From: Nemertoderma westbladi
Lineage: Eukaryota; Xenacoelomorpha; Nemertodermatida; Nemertodermatidae
NCBI GenBank assembly: GCA_032718475.1
Contig: JAUCBJ010007311.1
Coordinates: 1 to 64,000 of the forward strand
Direction of reading: 5' to 3'
DNA length: 64,000 bases
How positions within the stretch are numbered: position 1 is the first letter of the stretch; the number at the start of each line of letters is the position of its first letter. Shown here one piece after another: positions 13,820 to 25,800 of the stretch. The notes beneath the pieces are model-generated. The model saw nothing but the letters and a program-made list of their open reading frames with translations. It had not been told where the DNA came from and did no database searches. The position numbers and the translations under genes were made by a program.

Positions 13820-16800
13820 GGATGCTGGGAAACAAACTGAGTGGGATGAGAAAATAGTTACGTCTACGGGCGGGGAAACAAACTGAGTGGGATGAGAAAA
13901 TAGTTACGTCTAAGGGCGGGAAAACAAACTGAGTGGGATGAGAAAATAGGTACGTCTAAGGGCGGGAAAACAAACTGAGTGGGATGAGAAAATAGTTACG
14001 TCTAAGGGCGGGAAAAAAAACTGAGTGGGATGAGGAAATAGGTACGTCTAAGGGCGGGGAAACAAACTGAGTGGGATGAGAAAATAGTAACGTCTAAGGG
14101 CTGGTAAACAAACTGAGTGGGATGAGAAAATAGGTACGTCTAAGGGCGGGAAAACAAACTGAGTGGGATGAGAAAATAGTTACGTCTAAGGGCGGGAAAA
14201 CAAACTGAGTGGGATGAGGAAATAGGTACGTCTAAGTGCGGGGAAACAAATTGAGTGGGATGAGAAAATAGTTACGTCTAAGGGCGAGGAAACAAATTGA
14301 GTGGGATGAGAAAATAGTTACGTCTACGGGCGAGGAAACAAACTGAGTGGGATGAGAAAATAGTTACGTCTAAGGGCGGGAAAACAAACTGAGTGGGATG
14401 AGAAAATAGTTACGTCTAAGGGCGGGAAAACAAACTGAGTGGGATGAGAAAATAGTTACGTCTAAGGGCGGGGAAACAAATTGAGTGGGATGAGAAAATA
14501 GTTACGTCTAAGGGCGGGGAAACAAACTGAGTGGGATGAGAAAATAGGTACGTCTAAGGGCGGGAAAACAAACTGAGTGGGATGAGGAAATAGTTACGTC
14601 TAAGGGCGGGAAAACAAACTGAGTGGGATGAGAAAATAGTTACGTCTAAGGGCGAGGAAACAAACTGAGTGGGATGAGAAAATAGTTACGTCTAAGGGCG
14701 GGAAAACAAACTGAGTGGGATGAGAAAATAGGTACGTCTAAGGGCGGGGAAACAAACTGAGTGGGATGAGAAAATAGTTACGTCTAAGGGCGGGGAAACA
14801 AACTGAGTGGGATGAGAATATAGGTACGTCTAAGGGCGGGGAAACAAACTGAGTGGGATGAGAAAATAGTTACGTCTAAGGGCGGGGAAACAAACTGAGT
14901 GGGATGAGAAAATAGGTACGTCTAAGGGCGGGGAAACAAACTGAGTGGGATGAGAAAATAGTTACGTCTAAGGGCGAGGAAACAAATTGAGTGGGATGAG
15001 AAAATAGTTACATCTACGGGCGGGGAAACAAACTGAGTGGGATGAGAAAATAGTTACGTCTACGGGCGGGGAAACAAACTGAGTGGGATGAGAAAATAGG
15101 TACGTCTAAGGGCGGGGAAACAAACTGAGTGGGATGAGAAAATAGTTACGTCTAAGGGCGGGGAAACAAACTGAGTGGGATGAGAATATAGGTACGTCTA
15201 AGGGCGGGGAAACAAACTGAGTGGGATGAGAAAATAGTTACGTCTAAGGGCGGGGAAACAAACTGAGTGGGATGAGAAAATAGGTACGTCTAAGGGCGGG
15301 GAAACAAACTGAGTGGGATGAGAAAATAGTTACGTCTAAGGGCGAGGAAACAAATTGAGTGGGATGAGAAAATAGTTACGTCTAAGGGCGGGGAAACAAA
15401 TTGAGTGGGATGAGAAAATAGTTACGTCTAAGGGATGCTGGGAAACAAACTGAGTGGGATGAGAAAATAGTTACGTCTACGGGCGGGGAAACAAACTGAG
15501 TGGGATGAGAAAATAGTTACGTCTAAGGGCGGGAAAACAAACTGAGTGGGATGAGAAAATAGGTACGTCTAAGGGCGGGAAAACAAACTGAGTGGGATGA
15601 GAAAATAGTTACGTCTAAGGGCGGGAAAAAAAACTGAGTGGGATGAGGAAATAGGTACGTCTAAGGGCGGGGAAACAAACTGAGTGGGATGAGAAAATAG
15701 TAACGTCTAAGGGCTGGTAAACAAACTGAGTGGGATGAGAAAATAGGTACGTCTAAGGGCGGGAAAACAAACTGAGTGGGATGAGAAAATAGTTACGTCT
15801 AAGGGCGGGAAAACAAACTGAGTGGGATGAGGAAATAGGTACGTCTAAGTGCGGGGAAACAAATTGAGTGGGATGAGAAAATAGTTACGTCTAAGGGCGA
15901 GGAAACAAATTGAGTGGGATGAGAAAATAGTTACGTCTACGGGCGAGGAAACAAACTGAGTGGGATGAGAAAATAGTTACGTCTAAGGGCGGGAAAACAA
16001 ACTGAGTGGGATGAGAAAATAGTTACGTCTAAGGGCGGGAAAACAAACTGAGTGGGATGAGAAAATAGTTACGTCTAAGGGCGGGGAAACAAATTGAGTG
16101 GGATGAGAAAATAGTTACGTCTAAGGGCGGGGAAACAAACTGAGTGGGATGAGAAAATAGGTACGTCTAAGGGCGGGAAAACAAACTGAGTGGGATGAGG
16201 AAATAGTTACGTCTAAGGGCGGGAAAACAAACTGAGTGGGATGAGAAAATAGTTACGTCTAAGGGCGAGGAAACAAACTGAGTGGGATGAGAAAATAGTT
16301 ACGTCTAAGGGCGGGAAAACAAACTGAGTGGGATGAGAAAATAGGTACGTCTAAGGGCGGGGAAACAAACTGAGTGGGATGAGAAAATAGTTACGTCTAA
16401 GGGCGGGGAAACAAACTGAGTGGGATGAGAATATAGGTACGTCTAAGGGCGGGGAAACAAACTGAGTGGGATGAGAAAATAGTTACGTCTAAGGGCGGGG
16501 AAACAAACTGAGTGGGATGAGAAAATAGGTACGTCTAAGGGCGGGGAAACAAACTGAGTGGGATGAGAAAATAGTTACGTCTAAGGGCGAGGAAACAAAT
16601 TGAGTGGGATGAGAAAATAGTTACATCTACGGGCGGGGAAACAAACTGAGTGGGATGAGAAAATAGTTACGTCTACGGGCGGGGAAACAAACTGAGTGGG
16701 ATGAGAAAATAGGTACGTCTAAGGGCGGGGAAACAAACTGAGTGGGATGAGAAAATAGTTACGTCTAAGGGCGGGGAAACAAACTGAGTGGGATGAGAAT

Positions 16801-17045
16801 ATAGGTACGTCTAAGGTCGGGGAAACAAACTGAGTGGGATGAGAAAATAGTTACGTCTAAGGGCGGGGAAACAAACTGAGTGGGATGAGAAAATAGGTAC
16901 GTCTAAGGGCGGGGAAACAAACTGAGTGGGATGAGAAAATAGTTACGTCTAAGGGCGAGGAAACAAATTGAGTGGGATGAGAAAATAGTTACGTCTAAGG
17001 GCGGGGAAACAAATTGAGTGGGATGAGAAAATAGTTACGTCTAAG
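13820..17045. repeat. Higher-order duplication inside the satellite, offset 1613 bp
   Basis: Two adjacent copies, about 13820-15432 and 15433-17045, each open with a 49-bp GGGATGCTGGG monomer. Private variants are separated by exactly 1613 bp: TAACGTC at 14088/15701 and TTACATCTAC at 15009/16622. The offset equals 34 monomers of 46 bp plus one 49-mer (34 x 46 + 49 = 1613) once a single extra base from the eight-A variant and similar small changes are balanced. One later change is seen: AAGGTCGGGG at about 16814 has no partner at 15201. Confidence 0.85.
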
Positions 17046-20000
17046 GGCGGGGAAACAAACTGAATGGGATGAGAAAATAGGTACGTCTAAGGGCGGGGAA
17101 TCAAACTGAGTAGGATGAGGAAATAGTTACGTCTAAAGGCGGGGAAACAAACTGAGTGGGATGAGGAAATAGTTACGTCTAAAGGCGGGGAAACAAACTG
17201 AGTGGGATGAGGAAATAGTTACGTCTAAGGGCTGGGAAACAAACTGAGTGGGATGAGAAAATAGGTACGTCTAAGGGCGGGGAAACAAACTGAGTGGGAT
17301 GAGAAAATAGGTACGTCTAAGGGCGTGGAAACAAACTGAGTGGGATGAGAAAATAGGTACGTCTAAGGGCGGGGAAACAAACTGAATGGGATGAGAAAAT
17401 AGTTACGTCTAAGGGCGTGGAAACAAACTGAATGGGATGAGAAAATAGTTACGTCTAAGGGCGGGGAAACAAACTGAGTGGGATGAGAAAATAGGTACGT
17501 CTAAGGACGGGGAAACAAACTGAGTGGGATGAGAAAATAGGTACGTCTAAGGGATGCTGGGAAACAAACTAAGTGGGATGAGAAAATAGGTACGTCTAAG
17601 GGATGCTGGGAAACAAACTGAGTGGGATGAGAAAATAGGTACGTCTAAGGGATGCTGGGAAACAAACTGAGTGGGATGAGAAAATAGGTACGTCTAAGGG
17701 CGGGGAAACAAACTGAATGGGATGAGAAAATAGGTACGTCTAAGGGCGGGGAAACAAACTGAATGGATGAGAAAATAGGTACGTCTAAGGGCGGGGAAAC
17801 AAACTGAATGGGATGAGAAAATAGTTACGTCTAAGGGCGGGGAAACAAACTGAATGGGATGAGAAAATAGTTACGTCTAAGGGCGGGGAAACAAACTGAG
17901 TGGGATGAGAAAATAGGTACGTCTAAGGGCGGGGAAACAAACTGAGTGGGATGAGAAAATAGTTACGTCTAAGGGCTGGGAAACAAATTGAATGGGATGA
18001 GAAAATAGGTACGTCTAAGGGCGGGGAAACAAACTGAGTGGGATGAGAATATAGGTACGTCTAAGGGCGGGGAAAAAAAACTGAGTGGGATGAGAAAATA
18101 GGTACGTCTAAGGGCTGGGAAACAAACTGAGTGGGATGAGAAAATAGGTACGTCTAAGGGCGGGGAAACAAACTGAGTGGGATGAGAAAATAGGTACGTC
18201 TAAGGGCGGGGAAACAAACTGAGTGGGATGAGAATATAGGTACGTCTAAGGGCGGGGAAAAAAAACTGAGTGGGATGAGAAAATAGGTACGTCTAAGGGC
18301 TGGGAAACAAACTGAGTGGGATGAGAATATAGGTACGTCTAAAGGCGGGGAAACAAACTGAGTGGGATGAGAAAATAGGTACGTCTAAGGGATGCTGGGA
18401 AACAAACTGAGTGGGATGAGAAAATAGTTACGTCTAAGGGCGTTGAAACAAACTGAGTGGGATGAGGAAATAGGTACGTCTAAGGGCGGGGAAACAAATT
18501 GAGTGGGATGAGAAAATAGGTACGTCTAAGGGCGGGGAAACAAACTGAGTGGGATGAGAAAATAGGTACGTCTAAGGGCGAGGAAACAAATTGAGTGGGA
18601 TGAGAAAATAGTTACGTCTAAGGGCGGGAAAACAAACTGAGTGGGATGAGAAAATAGGTACGTCTAAGGGCGGGAAAACAAACTGAGTGGGATGAGAAAA
18701 TAGTTACGTCTAAGGGCGGGAAAACGAACTGAGTGGGATGAGAAAATAGGTACGTCTAAGGGCGGGAAAACAAACTGAGTGGGATGAGAAAATAGTTACG
18801 TCTAAGGGCGAGGAAACAAATTGAGTGGGATGAGAAAATAGTTACGTCTACGGGCGGGGAAACAAACTGAGTGGGATGAGAAAATAGTTACGTCTAAGGG
18901 CGGGAAAACAAACTGAGTGGGATGAGAAAATAGGTACGTCTAAGGGCGGGAAAACAAACTGAGTGGGATGAGAAAATAGTTACGTCTAAGGGCGGGAAAA
19001 AAAACTGAGTGGGATGAGGAAATAGGTACGTCTAAGGGCGGGGAAACAAACTGAGTGGGATGAGAAAATAGTAACGTCTAAGGGCTGGTAAACAAACTGA
19101 GTGGGATGAGAAAATAGGTACGTCTAAGGGCGGGAAAACAAACTGAGTGGGATGAGAAAATAGTTACGTCTAAGGGCGGGAAAACAAACTGAGTGGGATG
19201 AGGAAATAGGTACGTCTAAGTGCGGGGAAACAAATTGAGTGGGATGAGAAAATAGTTACGTCTAAGGGCGAGGAAACAAATTGAGTGGGATGAGAAAATA
19301 GTTACGTCTACGGGCGAGGAAACAAACTGAGTGGGATGAGAAAATAGTTACGTCTAAGGGCGGGAAAACAAACTGAGTGGGATGAGAAAATAGTTACGTC
19401 TAAGGGCGGGAAAACAAACTGAGTGGGATGAGAAAATAGTTACGTCTAAGGGCGGGGAAACAAATTGAGTGGGATGAGAAAATAGTTACGTCTAAGGGCG
19501 GGGAAACAAACTGAGTGGGATGAGAAAATAGGTACGTCTAAGGGCGGGAAAACAAACTGAGTGGGATGAGGAAATAGTTACGTCTAAGGGCGGGAAAACA
19601 AACTGAGTGGGATGAGAAAATAGTTACGTCTAAGGGCGAGGAAACAAACTGAGTGGGATGAGAAAATAGTTACGTCTAAGGGCGGGAAAACAAACTGAGT
19701 GGGATGAGAAAATAGGTACGTCTAAGGGCGAGGAAACAAATTGAGTGGGATGAGAAAATAGTTACGTCTAAGGGCGGGGAAACAAATTGAGTGGGATGAG
19801 AAAATAGTTACGTCTAAGGGCGGGGAAACAAACTGAGTGGGATGAGAAAATAGGTACGTCTAAGGGCGGGAAAACAAACTGAGTGGGATGAGGAAATAGT
19901 TACGTCTAAGGGCGGGAAAACAAACTGAGTGGGATGAGAAAATAGTTACGTCTAAGGGCGAGGAAACAAATTGAGTGGGATGAGAAAATAGTTACGTCTA

Positions 20001-21099
20001 AGGCCGGGGAAACAAACTGAGTGGGATGAGGAAATAGTTACGTCTAAGGGCGGGGAAACAAATTGAGTGGGATGAGAAAATAGTTGCGTCTACGGGCGGG
20101 GAAACAAACTGAGTGGGATGAGAAAATAGTTACGTCTAAGGGCGAGGAAACAAATTGAGTGGGATGAGAAAATAGTTACGTCTAAGGGCGGGAAAACAAA
20201 CTGAGTGGGATGAGAAAATAGTTACGTCTAAGGGCGGGGAAACAAACTGAGTGGGATGAGAAAATAGTTACGTCTAAGGGCGAGGAAACAAATTGAGTGG
20301 GATGATAGTTACGTCTACGGGCGGGGAAACAAACTGAGTGGGATGAGAAAATAGTTACATCTAAGGGCGGGGAAACAAATTGAGTGGGATGAGAAAATAG
20401 TTACGTCTAAGGGCGGGAAAACAAACTGAGTGGGATGAGAAATTAGTTACGTCTAAGGGCGGGAAAACAAACTGAGTGGGATGAGAAAATAGTTACGTCT
20501 AAGGGCGGGGAAACAAACTGAGTGGGATGAGAAAATAGTTACGTCTAAGGGCGGGGAAACAAACTGAGTGGGATGAGAATATAGGTATGTCTAAGGGCGG
20601 GGAAACAAACTGAGTGGGATGAGAAAATAGTTACGTCTAAGGGCGGGGAAACAAACTGAGTGGGATGAGAAAATAGGTACGTCTAAGGGCGGGGAAACAA
20701 ACTGAGTGGGATGAGAAAATAGTTACGTCTAAGGGCGAGGAAACAAATTGAGTGGGATGAGAAAATAGTTACGTCTAAGGGCGGGGAAACAAATTGAGTG
20801 GGATGAGAAAATAGTTACGTCTAAGGGCGGGGAAACAAACTGAATGGGATGAGAAAATAGGTACGTCTAAGGGCGGGGAAACAAACTGAGTAGGATGAGG
20901 AAATAGTTACGTCTAAAGGCGGGGAAACAAACTGAGTGGGATGAGGAAATAGTTACGTCTAAGGGCTGGGAAACAAACTGAGTGGGATGAGAAAATAGGT
21001 ACGTCTAAGGGCGGGGAAACAAACTGAGTGGGATGAGAAAATAGGTACGTCTAAGGGCGAGGAAACAAATTGAGTGGGATGAGAAAATAGGTACGTCTA

Positions 21100-24000
21100 A
21101 GGGCGGGGAAACAAACTGAGTGGGATGAGGAAATAGGTACGTCTAAGGGCTGGGAAGCAAACTGCTTGGGATGAGAAAATAGGTACGTCTAAGGGCGGGG
21201 ATGAGATAATAGGTACGTCTAAGGGCGGGGAAACAAACTGAGTGGGATGAGAAAATAGTTACGTCTAAGGGCGGGGAAACAAATTGAGTGGGATGAGAAA
21301 ATAGGTACGTCTAAGGGTTGGGAAACAAACTGAGTGGGATGAGGAAATAGTTACGTCTAAGGGCGGGGAAACAAACTGAGTGGAATGAGAAAATAGGTAC
21401 GTCTAAGGGCGGGGAAACAAACTGAGTGGGATGAGAAAATAGGTACGTCTAAGGGCGGGGAAACAAACTGAGTGGGATGAGAAAATAGGTACGTCTAAGG
21501 GCGGGGAAACAAACTGAATGGGATGAGAAAATAGGTACGTCTAAGGGCGGGGAAACAAACTGAGTGGGATGAGGAAATAGTTACGTCTAAGGGCGGGGAA
21601 ACAAACTGAGTGGGATGAGAATATAGGTACGTCTAAGGGCGGGGAAACAAACTGAGTGGGATGAGGAAATAGGTACGTCTAAGGGCGGGGAAACAAACTG
21701 AGTGGGATGAGGAAATAGTTACGTCTAAGGGCGGGGAAACAAACTGAGTGGGATGAGAATATAGGTACGTCTAAGGGCGGGGAAACAAACTGAGTGGGAT
21801 GAGAAAATAGTTACGTCTAAGGGCGGGGAAACAAACTGAGTGGGATGAGAAAATAGGTACGTCTAAGGGCGGGGAAACAAACTGAGTGGGATGAGAAAAT
21901 AGTTACGTCTAAGGGCGGGGAAACAAACTGAGTGGGATGAGAATATAGGTACGTCTAAGGGCGGGGAAACAAACTGAGTGGGATGAGAAAATAGTTACGT
22001 CTAAGGGCGGGGAACCAAACTGAGTGGGATGAGAAAATAGGTACGTCTAAGGGCGGGGAAACAAACTGAGTGGGATGAGAAAATAGTTACGTCTAAGGGC
22101 GAGGAAACAAATTGAGTGGGATGAGAAAATAGTTACGTCTAAGGGCGGGGAAACAAATTGAGTGGGATGAGAAAATAGTTACGTCTAAGGACGGGGAAAC
22201 AAACTGAATGGGATGAGAAAATAGGTACGTCTAAGGGCGGGGAAACAAACTGAGTAGGATGAGGAAATAGTTACGTCTAAAGGCGGGGAAACAAACTGAG
22301 TGGGATGAGGAAATAGTTACGTCTAAGGGCTGGGAAACAAACTGAGTGGGATGAGAAAATAGGTACGTCTAAGGGCGGGGAAACAAACTGAATGGGATGA
22401 GAAAATAGGTACGTCTAAGGGCGGGGAAACAAACTGAGTAGGATGAGGAAATAGTTACGTCTAAAGGCGGGGAAACAAACTGAGTGGGATGAGGAAATAG
22501 TTACGTCTAAGGGCTGGGAAACAAACTGAGTGGGATGAGAAAATAGGTACGTCTAAGGGCGGGGAAACAAACTGAGTGGGATGAGAAAATAGGTACGTCT
22601 AAGGGCGAGGAAACAAATTGAGTGGGATGAGAAAATAGGTACGTCTAAGGGCGGGGAAACAAACTGAGTGGGATGAGGAAATAGGTACGTCTAAGGGCTG
22701 GGAAGCAAACTGCTTGGGATGAGAAAATAGGTACGTCTAAGGGCGGGGAAACAAACTGAGTGGGATGAGAAAATAGGTACGTCTAAGGGCGGGGAAACAA
22801 ACTGAGTGGGATGAGAAAATAGTTACGTCTAAGGGCGGGGAAACAAATTGAGTGGGATGAGAAAATAGGTACGTCTAAGGGCGGGGAAACAAACTGAGTG
22901 GGATGAGAAAATAGGTACGTCTAAGGGCGGGGAAACAAACTGAGTGGGATGAGAAAATAGTTACGTCTAAGGGCGGGGAAACAAACTGAGTGGGATGAGA
23001 ATATAGGTATGTCTAAGGGCGGGGAAACAAACTGAGTGGGATGAGAAAATAGTTACGTCTAAGGGCGGGGAAACAAACTGAGTGGGATGAGAAAATAGGT
23101 ACGTCTAAGGGCGGGGAAACAAACTGAGTGGGATGAGAAAATAGTTACGTCTAAGGGCGAGGAAACAAATTGAGTGGGATGAGAAAATAGTTACGTCTAA
23201 GGGCGGGGAAACAAATTGAGTGGGATGAGAAAATAGTTACGTCTAAGGGCGGGGAAACAAACTGAATGGGATGAGAAAATAGGTACGTCTAAGGGCGGGG
23301 AAACAAACTGAGTAGGATGAGGAAATAGTTACGTCTAAAGGCGGGGAAACAAACTGAGTGGGATGAGGAAATAGTTACGTCTAAGGGCTGGGAAACAAAC
23401 TGAGTGGGATGAGAAAATAGGTACGTCTAACGGCGGGGAAACAAACTGAGTGGGATGAGAAAATAGTTACGTCTAAGGGCGGGGAAACAAACTGAGTGGG
23501 ATGAGAAAATAGGTACGTCTAAGGGCGGGGAAACAAACTGAGTGGGATGAGAAAATAGTTACGTCTAAGGGCGGGGAAACAAACTGAATGGGATGAGAAA
23601 ATAGGTACGTCTAAGGGCGGGGAAACAAACTGAGTAGGATGAGGAAATAGTTACGTCTAAAGGCGGGGAAACAAACTGAGTGGGATGAGGAAATAGTTAC
23701 GTCTAAGGGCTGGGAAACAAACTGAGTGGGATGAGAAAATAGGTACGTCTAAGGGCGGGGAAACAAACTGAGTGGGATGAGAAAATAGGTACGTCTAAGG
23801 GCGAGGAAACAAATTGAGTGGGATGAGAAAATAGGTACGTCTAAGGGCGGGGAAACAAACTGAGTGGGATGAGGAAATAGGTACGTCTAAGGGCTGGGAA
23901 GCAAACTGCTTGGGATGAGAAAATAGGTACGTCTAAGGGCGGGGATGAGATAATAGGTACGTTTAAGGGCGGGGAAACAAACTGAGTGGGATGAGAAAAT

Positions 24001-25800
24001 AGTTACGTCTAAGGGCGGGGAAACAAATTGAGTGGGATGAGAAAATAGGTACGTCTAAGGGTTGGGAAACAAACTGAGTGGGATGAGGAAATAGTTACGT
24101 CTAAGGGCGGGGAAACAAACTGAGTGGGATGAGAAAATAGGTACGTCTAAGGGCGGGGAAACAAACTGAGTGGGATGAGAAAATAGGTACGTCTAAGGGC
24201 GGGGAAACAAACTGAGTGGGATGAGAAAATAGGTACGTCTAAGGGCGGGGAAACAAACTGAATGGGATGAGAAAATAGGTACGTCTAAGGGCGGGGAAAC
24301 AAACTGAGTGGGATGAGGAAATAGTTACGTCTAAGGGCGGGGAAACAAACTGAGTGGGATGAGAATATAGGTACGTCTAAGGGCGGGGAAACAAACTGAG
24401 TGGGATGAGGAAATAGGTACGTCTAAGGGCGGGGAAACAAACTGAGTGGGATGAGGAAATAGTTACGTCTAAGGGCGGGGAAACAAACTGAGTGGGATGA
24501 GAATATAGGTACGTCTAAGGGCGGGGAAACAAACTGAGTGGGATGAGAAAATAGTTACGTCTAAGGGCGGGGAAACAAACTGAGTGGGATGAGAAAATAG
24601 GTACGTCTAAGGGCGGGGAAACAAACTGAGTGGGATGAGAAAATAGTTACGTCTAAGGGCGGGGAAACAAACTGAGTGGGATGAGAATATAGGTACGTCT
24701 AAGGGCGGGGAAACAAACTGAGTGGGATGAGAAAATAGTTACGTCTAAGGGCGGGGAACCAAACTGAGTGGGATGAGAAAATAGGTACGTCTAAGGGCGG
24801 GGAAACAAACTGAGTGGGATGAGAAAATAGTTACGTCTAAGGGCGAGGAAACAAATTGAGTGGGATGAGAAAATAGTTACGTCTAAGGGCGGGGAAACAA
24901 ATTGAGTGGGATGAGAAAATAGTTACGTCTAAGGACGGGGATACAAACTGAATGGGATGAGAAAATAGGTACGTCTAAGGGCGGGGAAACAAACTGAGTA
25001 GGATGAGGAAATAGTTACGTCTAAAGGCGGGGAAACAAACTGAGTGGGATGAGGAAATAGTTACGTCTAAGGGCTGGGAAACAAACTGAGTGGGATGAGA
25101 AAATAGGCACGTCTAAGGGCGGGGAAACAAACTGAATGGGATGAGAAAATAGGTACGTCTAAGGGCGGGGAAACAAACTGAGTAGGATGAGGAAATAGTT
25201 ACGTCTAAAGGCGGGGAAACAAACTGAGTGGGATGAGGAAATAGTTACGTCTAAGGGCTGGGAAACAAACTGAGTGGGATGAGAAAATAGGTACGTCTGA
25301 GGGCGGGGAAACAAACTGAGTGGGATGAGAAAATAGGTACGTCTAAGGGCGAGGAAACAAATTGAGTGGGATGAGAAAATAGGTACGTCTAAGGGCGGGG
25401 AAACAAACTGAGTGGGATGAGGAAATAGGTACGTCTAAGGGCTGGGAAGCAAACTGCTTGGGATGAGAAAATAGGTACGTCTAAGGGCGGGGAAACAAAC
25501 TGAGTGGGATGAGAAAATAGGTACGTCTAAGGGCGGGGAAACAAACTGAGTGGGATGAGAAAATAGTTACGTCTAAGGGCGGGGAAACAAATTGAGTGGG
25601 ATGAGAAAATAGGTACGTCTAAGGGCGGGGAAACAAACTGAGTGGGATGAGAAAATAGGTACGTCTAAGGGCGGGGAAACAAACTGAGTGGGATGAGAAA
25701 ATAGTTACGTCTAAGGGCGGGGAAACAAACTGAGTGGGATGAGAATATAGGTATGTCTAAGGGCGGGGAAACAAACTGAGTGGGATGAGAAAATAGTTAC
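21100..25800. repeat. Higher-order duplication inside the satellite, offset 2744 bp (59 full monomers plus one 30-mer)
   Basis: Five markers are exactly 2744 bp apart: TGGGAAGC at 21151/23895, the fused monomer GGGGATGAGATAATAGG at 21197/23941, AAGGACGGGG at 22191/24935, and GTATGTC at 23007/25751, plus the order of common variants between them. The arithmetic is self-consistent: 59 x 46 + 30 = 2744, the 30 being the deleted monomer. Boundaries are approximate. Confidence 0.88.
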
